A stretch of 64,000 bases of DNA from Phycisphaera sp. (lineage in GTDB: Bacteria; Planctomycetota; Phycisphaerae; Phycisphaerales; UBA1924). Position numbers and translations under genes: made by a program. The notes under the pieces were generated by a model. That model had not been told where the DNA came from. It did no database searches and saw only the letters and a list, made by a program, of their open reading frames with translations. The stretch lies in the NCBI GenBank assembly GCA_025916675.1, contig CP098402.1, forward strand, positions 2,785,205 to 2,849,204, in the 5' to 3' direction. Numbering within the stretch: the first letter of the stretch is position 1; every line of letters begins with the position of its first letter. Below, one piece after another: positions 25,983 through 33,822 of the stretch.

Positions 25983-27998
25983 CTATGACCCCGCGACGGC
26001 GTCCTCTTCGAGGTCCTCCACCTGCGCCTGCACCAGCCCCGCGTACGCCCCACCCCGCGCCAGCAACTCCTCGTGCGTGCCGACCTCGGTGAGCTGGCCC
26101 TTGTGCAGCACGACGATGGCGTCGGCGTGGCGGATGGTGCTCAGGCGGTGGGCGATCACGAACGTCGTGCGCTCGCTGGTGAGCTGGGCCAGAGCGCGCT
26201 GGATCAGTCGCTCGCTGTGGGTGTCCAGGTTGCTGGTCGCCTCGTCCAAGATCAGAACCTTGGGGTCGGCCAGCACCGCCCGGGCGATGGCGATGCGTTG
26301 CTTCTGCCCGCCGCTGAGGCGCACGCCCCGCTCGCCGACGATGGTGCCGTAGCCTTCGGCCAGCTCGTCGATGAACTCGTCGGCGCTCGCGATGCGCGCG
26401 GCCTCGCGCACCTGGTCTTCCGTCGCCCAGCGACGGGCATACGCGATGTTGTCCATGATCGAGCCGTCGAAGAGGAACACGTCCTGCTCGACCACGCCCA
26501 GCAGCGCCCGGTAGCGGTCCACGTCGATGTCGCGCAGATCGACACCATCGAGCAGCACGCGGCCCTTGGTTGGGTCGTAGAACCGGGCCACGAGGTTGCA
26601 CAGCGTCGTCTTGCCAGAGCCACTCCGCCCGACGAGCGCGATCGTCGAGCCGGCGGGGATGTCCAGGTTGATGTCCTTGAGCACGTACTCGGGCTCGGCG
26701 TTCTCGTCCTTGGCCTTCTTGCTGGCCGGGTACGCGAACCACACGCTCTCGAGCGCGATGCGGCCGTGGACGTGGGCGGGCATGCTGGCCGCGCGATCGC
26801 GGGTCTCGGCGAACTCGCGGGGCTCTTCGAGCAGGTCGAGCGAGCGGTCCAGGCCCGATAGCGCGTTCTGGATCTGCGTCGCGCTCGCCGCCAGTGCTTC
26901 GATCGGACCCAGCAAGTACAGCAGGTACACCGAGAACATCATCACGTCGCCGATGGTCATCGTGCCGCCCAGCACGGCCGCCCCGCCGTAGAGCAGCACG
27001 CCCGCGCTCGCCGCGGGGATCATCACCGCCCACACCAGCTCGACCGTCCGGCTCCACCACCAGGCCAGCAATTCCTGCCTGGCCATCAGGTGGACACCGC
27101 CGGTGAACCGAGACGCCTCCTGCTGCTCGCGATGGAACCCACGGACGACTCGCGCCCCGCCGAACGCCTCGGTCGCGTGGGCGTCGATGTCGCTCCTGGT
27201 CTTACGCACGTGCCGATAGATCGGCCGGATGCGGGCGATCCACGCGCGGTGCGTCACCCACACCACGGGCAGGATGAGCAACGCCCCGGCAAGCATCCGC
27301 CAGTCGACGACGGCCATCGCCACGAGCGCGCCCAGCAGCGTGACCACCGCGCGCCAGGGGTTGTAGATCATCCCAAACAACAATTCGGCCGCCGCGCCGG
27401 CGTCTTCCCTCAGGATGCTCGACACTCCGCCGCTGCGCATGGCGTGCACGCGGTGCAGGGGCAGTCTCGCGGCGTGCTCGAACACCCGCCGCCGCAGCAT
27501 CGCCTGCACGCGCTTGGTCATGCGCGTCATCTGCCAGCGGCCCCAGATGCCAAAGCCGACGGCCAGCACCGAGACGACCATCATCGCCCCGCTGAGGATC
27601 AGCAACGCCCGCCAGCGCAGGCCCCTGAGCTCCGCCTCGCCCATAGAGCCCAAGGACTCCATCGCCCGCTCACGTCGCAGCTCGGGCAGATACTCGGCCA
27701 ACCCCATCAATCCGGGTTCGGTGCTCAGGATGTAATCCAGCGCGATCTTGGTCGACAGCGGCAGCAGCAGACCAAGGCCCGTGGCGATGGTCAGGCTGAC
27801 CAGCGCCGCCGCGACCATGCCGTGGTGGCCGCGGCACAGCTTCCAGAATTCGCGGGCCAGCGTGCCGAAGCCGCGGGTGCGTTTGCCCTTCTTGGCCAGC
27901 GGGTCGGCCGAGGCCTCCTTGGGCTCCGCCCGCTTCTCGCGCTCCTTGGCGAGATAGTTCTTGAATCGACGACTGCTGACCTGCTGGTTCCTCGCCAC
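25983..27998 (-). CDS. ABC exporter half-transporter (membrane domain fused to ATPase)
   Basis: 671 residues from GTG 27998 (MARNQQVSSRRFKNYLAKER); frames can be extended to 28142 but that adds unconserved sequence crossing the divergent promoter region. After a basic cytoplasmic stretch, six membrane helices span about 70-370 (MVAAALVSLTIATGLGLLLP first). The ATPase domain shows Walker A GRSGSGKTT, the Q loop VVEQDVFLFDGSI, signature RLSGGQKQR, Walker B VLILDEATSNLD and the switch His in FVIAHRLSTI. It fits the MsbA/lipid-or-drug exporter class (homodimer or heterodimer); substrate cannot be read. Divergent from the symporter gene; the two starts are 116 bases apart. Confidence 0.93.
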   Translation of the reverse strand: MARNQQVSSRRFKNYLAKEREKRAEPKEASADPLAKKGKRTRGFGTLAREFWKLCRGHHGMVAAALVSLTIATGLGLLLPLSTKIALDYILSTEPGLMGLAEYLPELRRERAMESLGSMGEAELRGLRWRALLILSGAMMVVSVLAVGFGIWGRWQMTRMTKRVQAMLRRRVFEHAARLPLHRVHAMRSGGVSSILREDAGAAAELLFGMIYNPWRAVVTLLGALVAMAVVDWRMLAGALLILPVVWVTHRAWIARIRPIYRHVRKTRSDIDAHATEAFGGARVVRGFHREQQEASRFTGGVHLMARQELLAWWWSRTVELVWAVMIPAASAGVLLYGGAAVLGGTMTIGDVMMFSVYLLYLLGPIEALAASATQIQNALSGLDRSLDLLEEPREFAETRDRAASMPAHVHGRIALESVWFAYPASKKAKDENAEPEYVLKDINLDIPAGSTIALVGRSGSGKTTLCNLVARFYDPTKGRVLLDGVDLRDIDVDRYRALLGVVEQDVFLFDGSIMDNIAYARRWATEDQVREAARIASADEFIDELAEGYGTIVGERGVRLSGGQKQRIAIARAVLADPKVLILDEATSNLDTHSERLIQRALAQLTSERTTFVIAHRLSTIRHADAIVVLHKGQLTEVGTHEELLARGGAYAGLVQAQVEDLEEDAVAGS

Positions 27999-28114
27999 GC
28001 ACAATGGTATGGGCGGGGGTAACGATTCGCGAACGCGGCCGCATAGTGTTGCGGGAATCACTAGCCCAACGCGGAAGTCCATCGCGGATAAGAACGCACT
28101 CGCAGGAGGTTCCC

Positions 28115-29716
28115 ATGGCCGACGCCGCCCCAGCCAAACCACGCCGCAAGGGCCTGGCCCTCCACTGGCAGATCATCATCGGCCTCGTAGCCGGCATCGT
28201 CGTGGGCCTCATCATCAACCTGGGCTGGACCAGCGGCACGTGGACGTCGATGGGCGTCGACCACGTGCCCGCATTCCTCGACAAGGACGCGTCGGCCATG
28301 GTGCCCGTCACCGGTCTGGGCAGCGAATCGCTCGAAGCCATCCCCAACCAGGACACCATCCGCGCATTGGCCGAGAACGCCGATCGCCCGGACCTGGCCG
28401 ACCGCAAGCCCCTCAGCCTGACCGAAGCCGAGGCCAACGCCATCGGCCTGGACATGAAGCCCGCCAACGAGGATGCGAACGTCCTCGCCCACACCGCCCG
28501 CTTCATCCGCAACGCCAACCTCTTCGTGGGCGACCTCTTCATGCGCAGCCTGCGCTTCATCGCCGTGCCCATCGTGCTGTTCAGCCTCATCGTGGGCGTC
28601 AGCACGCTGAACAACCTGACCAAGCTCAGCCGCATCGGCGGCAAGACCATCGCGATCTACCTCGTCACTACGGCCGTGGCGATCTCGCTGGGCCTGGTGA
28701 TCGCCAACCTCGCCCGCCCGGGCTCATTTGTGCCGCAAGAGACCCGCGATCGCCTGCTCAGCGACTACCAGGACGCGGCCCAGGGCGGGGTCGCGCGCGC
28801 CGCGGCTGCCGAGGGCATGAGCGCGTGGGAGCGCATCGTCGACCTCATCGCCGCCAACCCCTTCGCCGCCATCGCCGAGGGGAACATGCTGCAGATCGTG
28901 ATGCTCGCCCTGCTCATCGGCATTGGTTTGAGCCTGATCCTGCCATCGGAGGCCAAGCCCGTCGTCGACTTCTGCGACGGCATGACCAAGGCGGTCATCA
29001 AGCTCGTCGAGCTCTTGATGCTCACCGCCCCCATCGCCGTGTTCGCCTTGATCGTCAAGGTGATCGCCGATCTCGGGCTCGAGGTTCTCGGTGCGCTCGC
29101 GGTCTACAGCCTGTGCGTGGTGGGCGGGCTCGCGCTCATGGTGTTCGTGGTCTATCCGATCGTCCTCAAGGTCTTCACCGGCGTCGGCCCGGCCCGGTTC
29201 TACAAGGCCATCGCCCCCGCGCAGCTCCTGGCGTTCAGTAGTGCCAGCAGCAGCGCGACGCTGCCGGTCACGATGGAGTGCGTCGAGAAGCGGCTGGGCG
29301 TCAACGACGAGGTCTCCAGCTTCGTGCTGCCCCTGGGCGCCACCATCAACATGGACGGCACCGCCCTCTACCAGGGCGTGGCCGCCGTCTTCATCGCCCA
29401 GCTCTACAGCATGAATCTCGGCATCGGCGACCAGCTCGCCATCGTCGGCACCGCCACGCTTGCCTCCATCGGCACCGCGGGCGTGCCGGGCGCGGGCGTC
29501 ATCATGCTGGTCATCGTGCTCCAGAGCGTGGGCGTCCCCCTCGAGGGCATCGCCGCCATCCTGGGCGTCGACCGCCTGCTGGACATGTGCCGCACCACCT
29601 GCAACGTCACCGGCGACGCGATGGTGGCGACGGTGGTGGCGGGGACGGAGGGGGAGTTGGCGGGAGTGGAAGAGGTGGAGCGGCGGTTGGGGGTGGATGA
29701 GTCGCCGGGCAACTAG
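28115..29716 (+). CDS. Dicarboxylate/amino acid:cation symporter (SLC1/GltP family) with enlarged first outer loop
   Basis: 533 residues, about 100 longer than typical family members. ATG 28115 has a strong AGGAGG site six bases before it. The first membrane helix (WQIIIGLVAGIVVGLIINLG, residues 18-37) is followed by a hydrophilic stretch of about 95 residues, rich in Ala/Asp/Glu, before the second helix. The C-terminal transport core is intact: AFSSASSSATLPVTMECVEK (re-entrant hairpin with the Ser-rich motif), LPLGATINMDGTALYQGVAA (the NMDGT cation/substrate site) and GIPGAG-like GTAGVPGAGVIML. Imports glutamate, aspartate or C4 acids with sodium or protons. Gdh lies 6.5 kb away but no operon link exists. 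Confidence 0.9.
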   Translation: MADAAPAKPRRKGLALHWQIIIGLVAGIVVGLIINLGWTSGTWTSMGVDHVPAFLDKDASAMVPVTGLGSESLEAIPNQDTIRALAENADRPDLADRKPLSLTEAEANAIGLDMKPANEDANVLAHTARFIRNANLFVGDLFMRSLRFIAVPIVLFSLIVGVSTLNNLTKLSRIGGKTIAIYLVTTAVAISLGLVIANLARPGSFVPQETRDRLLSDYQDAAQGGVARAAAAEGMSAWERIVDLIAANPFAAIAEGNMLQIVMLALLIGIGLSLILPSEAKPVVDFCDGMTKAVIKLVELLMLTAPIAVFALIVKVIADLGLEVLGALAVYSLCVVGGLALMVFVVYPIVLKVFTGVGPARFYKAIAPAQLLAFSSASSSATLPVTMECVEKRLGVNDEVSSFVLPLGATINMDGTALYQGVAAVFIAQLYSMNLGIGDQLAIVGTATLASIGTAGVPGAGVIMLVIVLQSVGVPLEGIAAILGVDRLLDMCRTTCNVTGDAMVATVVAGTEGELAGVEEVERRLGVDESPGN

Positions 29717-29732
29717 CTCATACAAGGATCAC

Positions 29733-30176
29733 TCATACATCATCAGTCAGCCGCTTCAGCCAAGTTCTCTGCCGCTCGGACTCGTTCTGCGTGACTTCAG
29801 AGTTCGTAGCCTTCACTCGGGACCGGCTCAATGCGGCCTCCAATTCATTCCGATGCCGCGCGATCCACTCGATCCCCTTTGACAATGTCAGCGGCTCATC
29901 AACTACCCCGGATAGCCGACGCCGTGCAGCCCATGCTACCCAGTCCTCGATTATGAACATGTGACTTGGAGTCTTGGGGCTTCCAAGTTTGAAATAGTGA
30001 ATCGATCGATCTCGCACTACATCCAACAGCAGTCGAGATCCGATCCTGCATCTCACTTCATAATCCCCAAATGACTGAGGACTATAAGACACGAGGACAC
30101 AGTCTGCATCAGTAATGCCGCACCGCTGGAGTTGATCTTCAACTTCTTGCAATGGCGTCTGGTTCAACGTCAGCAC
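29733..30176 (-). CDS. Hypothetical protein of lower GC content
   Basis: 147 residues from GTG 30176. It begins MLTLNQTPLQEVEDQLQRCG and includes SYSPQSFGDYEVRCRIGSRL and YFKLGSPKTPSHMFIIEDWV. Soluble, with a charged C terminus (RSRVKATNSEVTQNESERQR). I do not recognise it. Its base composition is visibly less GC-rich than the genes on both sides and codon choice is looser (AAT, TCA, AGA appear), which hints at recent acquisition. It begins 23 bases after the mutase gene stop, same strand, so it may simply be a trailing gene of that transcript. Confidence 0.6.
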   Translation of the reverse strand: MLTLNQTPLQEVEDQLQRCGITDADCVLVSYSPQSFGDYEVRCRIGSRLLLDVVRDRSIHYFKLGSPKTPSHMFIIEDWVAWAARRRLSGVVDEPLTLSKGIEWIARHRNELEAALSRSRVKATNSEVTQNESERQRTWLKRLTDDV

Positions 30177-30199
30177 TCAAGCTACGCGAAAGGCAGGCC

Positions 30200-31942
30200 C
30201 TACCACTCCGGCCCCCCCGCATACCTCCCATAAATATCCGCCATCGCCTGCACCATCTCCCCGAGCGTCGCGTTCGCGAGCGCGCCCTCGATCAGGTGCG
30301 GCATCACGTTCTCGCCCTGCTGGCAGGCCGTGCGGATGGCGTCGAGGGCCTTCTTCGTCTCGTCGGCGTTGCGGCGGCTCTTGAAGTCGCTTAGGCGGTC
30401 GAGCTGGGTGGTCTCGACCTCGGGGCCGATCTGCAGGATGTCGATGGGCCGGCCCTCGCTGTCGTCCTTGTACTCGTTCACGCCCACGATGATGCGGTCG
30501 TGCGCCTCGCACTCTTCACTGAAGCGATAACTCGCCTCGGCGATCTTGCGGCGGAAGTAGCCCTGGTGGATGCCCTCGACCACGCCCCCGTACCCACCAA
30601 TTGGCTTGCCGCCGGTGGGCTTGGCGTCCTCACAGCCCTTCCACACACCGCCGCCCATGGCGTCGATCTCGCCGATGTAATTGAGCGCCTGCTCCTCGAC
30701 CTCGTCGGTCAGCGCCTCGACGAAGTAGCTGCCTCCCAAGGGGTCGACCGTGCGCGTCACGCCGGTCTCGTGGGCCAGGATCTGCTGCGTGCGGAGCGCG
30801 ACCGTCACGGCCTGCTCGGTGGGCAGGCCCAGCGTCTCGTCCATGCTGTCGGTGTGCAGGCTCTGGCAGCCGCCCAGCACGCCGGCCATGGCCTGGTAGG
30901 CCACGCGCACGATGTTGTTCAGCGGCTGCTGCTCGGTGAGGCTGCACCCGGCCGTCTGCACGTGCGTCTTCATGTACCACGAACGATCGCTCTTGGCGCC
31001 GTACCGCTCTCGCATCATGCGGGCCCAGATGCGCCGCGCCGCCCGCAGCTTGCAGACCTCCTCGAAGAACTCGTTGTGGCTGTTGAAGAAGAAACTGAGC
31101 CGCGGGCCGAAGCTGTCGATGTCGAGCCCTCGCAGCAAGCACGCCTCGACGTATTCCATGCCGTCACGCAGGGTGAAGGCCAGTTCCTGAGGGCCCGTGC
31201 TGCCCGCCTCGCGGATGTGGTAGCCGCTGATGCTCACCGAGTTCCACTTGGGCATGTGCTTGGCCTGGAACTCGATGGTGTCGACGACGAGTTTGACCGA
31301 GGGCTCGGGCGGATAAATGAACTCGTTCTGGGCGTGGAACTCCTTGAGGATGTCGTTCTGCAAGGTTCCGCCAAGATCCGCGATATCGAACCCGCGCTGC
31401 TTGGCCATCGCCAGGTACATCGCCCAGATCACCGCCGCCGGCCCGTTGATGGTCTGGCTGATGGTCACCTGATCGATGGGGATGTCGGCGTACAGCCGGT
31501 GCATGTCCTCGATGGTGTCGATCGCCACGCCGCACTTGCCCACCTCGCCGACGCTCAGCGCGTCATCGCTGTCGCGGCCCATCAGCGTCGGCAGGTCGAA
31601 GGCGGTCGAGAGCCCGGTGTTGGCCTTGGTCTTGGTCGTCGCGCCCGCGTTGAGCAGGTACTTGAACCGCTGGTTGGTGTCGTCGGCACTGCCGAAGCCC
31701 GCGAACTGCCGCATCGTCCACAGCCGGCTGCGGTAGCCCTGGGGGTACAGCCCGCGCGTGTACGGATACTGCCCCGGCTCGCTGATGTCGCGGTCGTAGT
31801 TCTGCAGCGAGGTCGCGGGGTTATCGGGCCCATACATCTGGTCGAGCACGATGCCCGAGATCGTGACGGCGGCCGGGTCGACGGTGGTTTGCCCGTTGCT
31901 ATCCAGGCCAGTGCCGGTGATGCTGGTGTTCGCGGTGGTCAT
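30200..31942 (-). CDS. icmA: B12-dependent acyl-CoA mutase large subunit, isobutyryl-CoA mutase type by active-site residues
   Basis: 580 residues from ATG 31942, chosen because GGAG precedes it by seven bases; ATG 31954 is four codons earlier. This is the substrate-binding TIM-barrel subunit (methylmalonyl-CoA mutase family) without the cobalamin-binding domain, so a separate small subunit is needed; none is in the window. Landmarks: [53 protein letters not shown] and [14 protein letters not shown]. Two residues that set substrate choice are readable: WTMRQF has Phe (80 from this start) where methylmalonyl-CoA mutases have Tyr, and KEFHAQNE has Gln (205) where they have Arg. Phe plus Gln is the isobutyryl-CoA mutase pattern. 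Annotation as methylmalonyl-CoA mutase is the alternative. Confidence 0.85.
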   Translation of the reverse strand: MTTANTSITGTGLDSNGQTTVDPAAVTISGIVLDQMYGPDNPATSLQNYDRDISEPGQYPYTRGLYPQGYRSRLWTMRQFAGFGSADDTNQRFKYLLNAGATTKTKANTGLSTAFDLPTLMGRDSDDALSVGEVGKCGVAIDTIEDMHRLYADIPIDQVTISQTINGPAAVIWAMYLAMAKQRGFDIADLGGTLQNDILKEFHAQNEFIYPPEPSVKLVVDTIEFQAKHMPKWNSVSISGYHIREAGSTGPQELAFTLRDGMEYVEACLLRGLDIDSFGPRLSFFFNSHNEFFEEVCKLRAARRIWARMMRERYGAKSDRSWYMKTHVQTAGCSLTEQQPLNNIVRVAYQAMAGVLGGCQSLHTDSMDETLGLPTEQAVTVALRTQQILAHETGVTRTVDPLGGSYFVEALTDEVEEQALNYIGEIDAMGGGVWKGCEDAKPTGGKPIGGYGGVVEGIHQGYFRRKIAEASYRFSEECEAHDRIIVGVNEYKDDSEGRPIDILQIGPEVETTQLDRLSDFKSRRNADETKKALDAIRTACQQGENVMPHLIEGALANATLGEMVQAMADIYGRYAGGPEW

Positions 31943-32107
31943 GGTCGTCTCCATAGGCCCGAATGCGGGCCGGGCGGCCAGTAAAGTCTCTCTCCGAATC
32001 CGTCCTCAAGTATACGTCCAGGGGCCGGACAGCCCGCAAAAAAGCACGGCCGGTAGGGTTCTACTGACCGCCGCAACGAAGCCATGCAGCGGGATGTATG
32101 CATTGCT

Positions 32108-32908
32108 ATGAAGACCGCCGCACTCGCCGCCGCCCTGAGCATCCCCGCCGCCGCCCTTGCCCAGGATGAGATCTGGATCAACCACGAGGGCGACGCCGCA
32201 CTGGAGGCCACCGGCTTCGCCTCGAGCGCCGTGCGCATGCCCGACTCGCTGCGCATCGCCGCCGATGACTTTGCCATCGGCGCGCCCACCACCACCACGA
32301 TCACCGAGATCGTGTTCTACTCGGTGTGGATCGACCCGCCTGTAATCCTGGGCGGGGACTGGTACATCTACGAGTACGACGAGCGCTCCGGAGCGCCGGG
32401 CGCGCTCATCGTGGGCGAGGCCGACGCCGCCATCGAGGTCGAGCCGAGCGGGCTGACCAGCGCCAGCTTCGGCACCATCTACCGCAACTCGATGACCGTC
32501 AACGTGCAACTCGATACGGGCCGCTACTTCCTGGGCTTCCGCACCCACTGCGCGCCCGGGGCCGGCAAGCCAGTGAACGCACCGCTGCACCCCGAATGGA
32601 CCAACGGCGACGCCACGGCACAGTGGAACTTCTCGGTCTTCGAGAGCGGCGACGCTCTCGAAGACTGGGTGCCGATGACCGTCTTCAACCCCACGCCCAA
32701 GGAGTGGGCCTTCGAGCTCTACGGCACCGTCGCCCTCGACTGCGCCGCCGACCTCGACATGGACGGCGCCCTGACCATCTTCGATTTCCTCATGTTCCAG
32801 AACCTGTTCGACGCCGGCGACCCCATCGCCGACTTCGATGGCGACGGTGAGCTCACGATTTTTGATTTCCTGGCGTTCCAGAACGCCTTCGACATGGGTT
32901 GCCCGTAA
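32108..32908 (+). CDS. Secreted protein with C-terminal dockerin-like tail
   Basis: 266 residues from ATG 32108. Signal peptide KTAALAAALSIPAAALAQ. The body (about 20-205) is strand-rich and contains ITEIVFYSVWIDPPVILGGD, YIYEYDERSGAPGALIVGEA and NVQLDTGRYFLGFRTHCAPG; it resembles the choice-of-anchor-type sandwich domains of exported planctomycete proteins but I cannot name a family. The final 60 residues are the two-loop module CAADLDMDGALTIFDFLMFQ and ADFDGDGELTIFDFLAFQ, ending MGCP, nearly identical to the tails of the protease at 9955 and the FG-GAP protein at 23073. Monocistronic and convergent with the MarR gene. Confidence 0.83.
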   Translation: MKTAALAAALSIPAAALAQDEIWINHEGDAALEATGFASSAVRMPDSLRIAADDFAIGAPTTTTITEIVFYSVWIDPPVILGGDWYIYEYDERSGAPGALIVGEADAAIEVEPSGLTSASFGTIYRNSMTVNVQLDTGRYFLGFRTHCAPGAGKPVNAPLHPEWTNGDATAQWNFSVFESGDALEDWVPMTVFNPTPKEWAFELYGTVALDCAADLDMDGALTIFDFLMFQNLFDAGDPIADFDGDGELTIFDFLAFQNAFDMGCP

Positions 32909-32911
32909 GGC

Positions 32912-33364
32912 TCAGTCCTTCGCCAGCGCGTCGGCGAGCTTCTGCAGCACCCCGCACACATCCGCGCCCAACCGCTCGGACACCTCACGCTGCGCTGCCT
33001 CCCAGTGCGGTACGGCGTCTTGAAGCAACTGCCTGCCGTCGGCGGTGAGCGTGTAGCGACGCACTCGCTTATCGGCTTCGCAGTCCGCGCACTCGGCCAA
33101 GCCCCGCTCGACCAATCGATCAAGGTTCCGGCTCAGCGTGCTCGTGTCGGTGTGCGTTGCCTCGGCCAGTTCTCGCTGGCTGGGCTGGCCCAGCTTGGCC
33201 AGGGTGCCGAGCAACGCTATCTGCGTGCCCCGCAGGCCGACCTCCCGCAGCCGCTCGTCGAACACGCCCGCAACGAGCCGATCGGCCTGGCGGATGGCCG
33301 ACGCCAGGCAGCCCGTGAAGGTGGCCGCGAGTTGCTGATCGTCTTGCGTGGGTGGTGCTGGCAT
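32912..33364 (-). CDS. MarR family transcriptional regulator
   Basis: 150 residues from ATG 33364 (GGAG upstream). Winged helix-turn-helix: GLRGTQIALLGTLAKLGQPS then QRELAEATHTDTSTLSRNLD (recognition helix) and the wing ADKRVRRYTLTADGRQLLQD. These are the DxRxxR-type wing and helix spacing of MarR. Dimerisation helices flank it. Such proteins repress nearby or own genes and respond to phenols, oxidants or metabolites. The near-palindrome TTGCATGTGCAT about 30 bases upstream (33389-33402 region) could be its own operator. No clear target gene adjoins it; the neighbours are the dockerin-tailed protein and a tiny peptide gene. Confidence 0.9.
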   Translation of the reverse strand: MPAPPTQDDQQLAATFTGCLASAIRQADRLVAGVFDERLREVGLRGTQIALLGTLAKLGQPSQRELAEATHTDTSTLSRNLDRLVERGLAECADCEADKRVRRYTLTADGRQLLQDAVPHWEAAQREVSERLGADVCGVLQKLADALAKD

Positions 33365-33628
33365 AGAGGACTCCAACAGAGACCAATCGATGCACATGCA
33401 AGTATATTCCCGGACGAGCCTCGTTCGTTGCGGCGTCGCCTCTCGGCAACATGATGCACGACAGCGTTGCGTAGGGCCACCACACCCACGTCCGATACGC
33501 TCCGACACGGTCCCAGAACCCAGGGATTTCGTGGTTATCACCCACTTTCGGCTTTGGCACCGGGGTTGAAGGTGTACTAACGAGCCGTCCCGGGTGCGGG
33601 CCGGCGACAACATCAGAGAGGGTAGAAA

Positions 33629-33709
33629 ATGAAGAACGTCTTGAAGGTCTCCGACAGCGGCAAGCGGATCATGCTCCTTACGGTGCTCAGCTTCATCGCC
33701 CTTATGTGA
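33629..33709 (+). CDS. Candidate 26-residue membrane peptide
   Basis: ATG 33629 is preceded by AGAGAGGG and encodes 26 residues: a basic, polar first half (MKNVLKVSDSGKR) and a hydrophobic second half (IMLLTVLSFIALM). That layout resembles small membrane peptides, including type I toxin-like ones, but no family is recognisable. It lies alone in a 458-base gap between marR and rpsA, and is followed four bases after its stop by the left arm of a long inverted repeat. A TTGGCA at 33554 could be part of its promoter. The reading frame is short, so chance is a real possibility. Confidence 0.35.
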   Translation: MKNVLKVSDSGKRIMLLTVLSFIALM

Positions 33710-33712
33710 GCC

Positions 33713-33800
33713 CAACGAGGCCCTGGCGCAAGCCTGGGCTCCGGGGGCTCGCAATCTCATGCGCAAACAAAAAGCCCGGGCTTGCGCCCGGGCCTCGTTG
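33713..33800. repeat. 28-bp inverted repeat (two mismatches) flanking 32 bases
   Basis: The left arm (33713-33740) reads CAACGAGGCCCTGGCGCAAG and on to GGGCT; the right arm (33773-33800) is its reverse complement with only two changes. Each arm is itself a hairpin with a GCAA or TTGC loop. The right arm serves as the rpsA terminator on the minus strand; the left arm would act on the plus strand for the small peptide gene, but lacks a T-run. The arrangement looks like an inverted duplication of a terminator. Confidence 0.8.
33768..33793 (-). terminator. Intrinsic terminator of rpsA
   Basis: Read on the minus strand: GCCCGGGC stem, GCAA loop, GCCCGGGC stem, then TTTTTG. Eight perfect GC pairs followed by a T-run, 29 bases beyond the rpsA stop. 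Confidence 0.88.
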
Positions 33801-33822
33801 CGTTGATTTGGAACCTACAAGA

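Noticed and set aside
22689-25988. Plus-strand open frame of 1,099 codons across the FG-GAP gene and its upstream region
   Set aside because: Opposite strand of a clear repeat protein; Arg/His/Pro-rich without domain signal.
33555-33570. TGGCACCGGGGTTGAA as a second sigma-54 promoter before the tiny peptide gene
   Set aside because: The GC of the -12 element is GA here, and that dinucleotide is nearly invariant, so I did not list it as a promoter.
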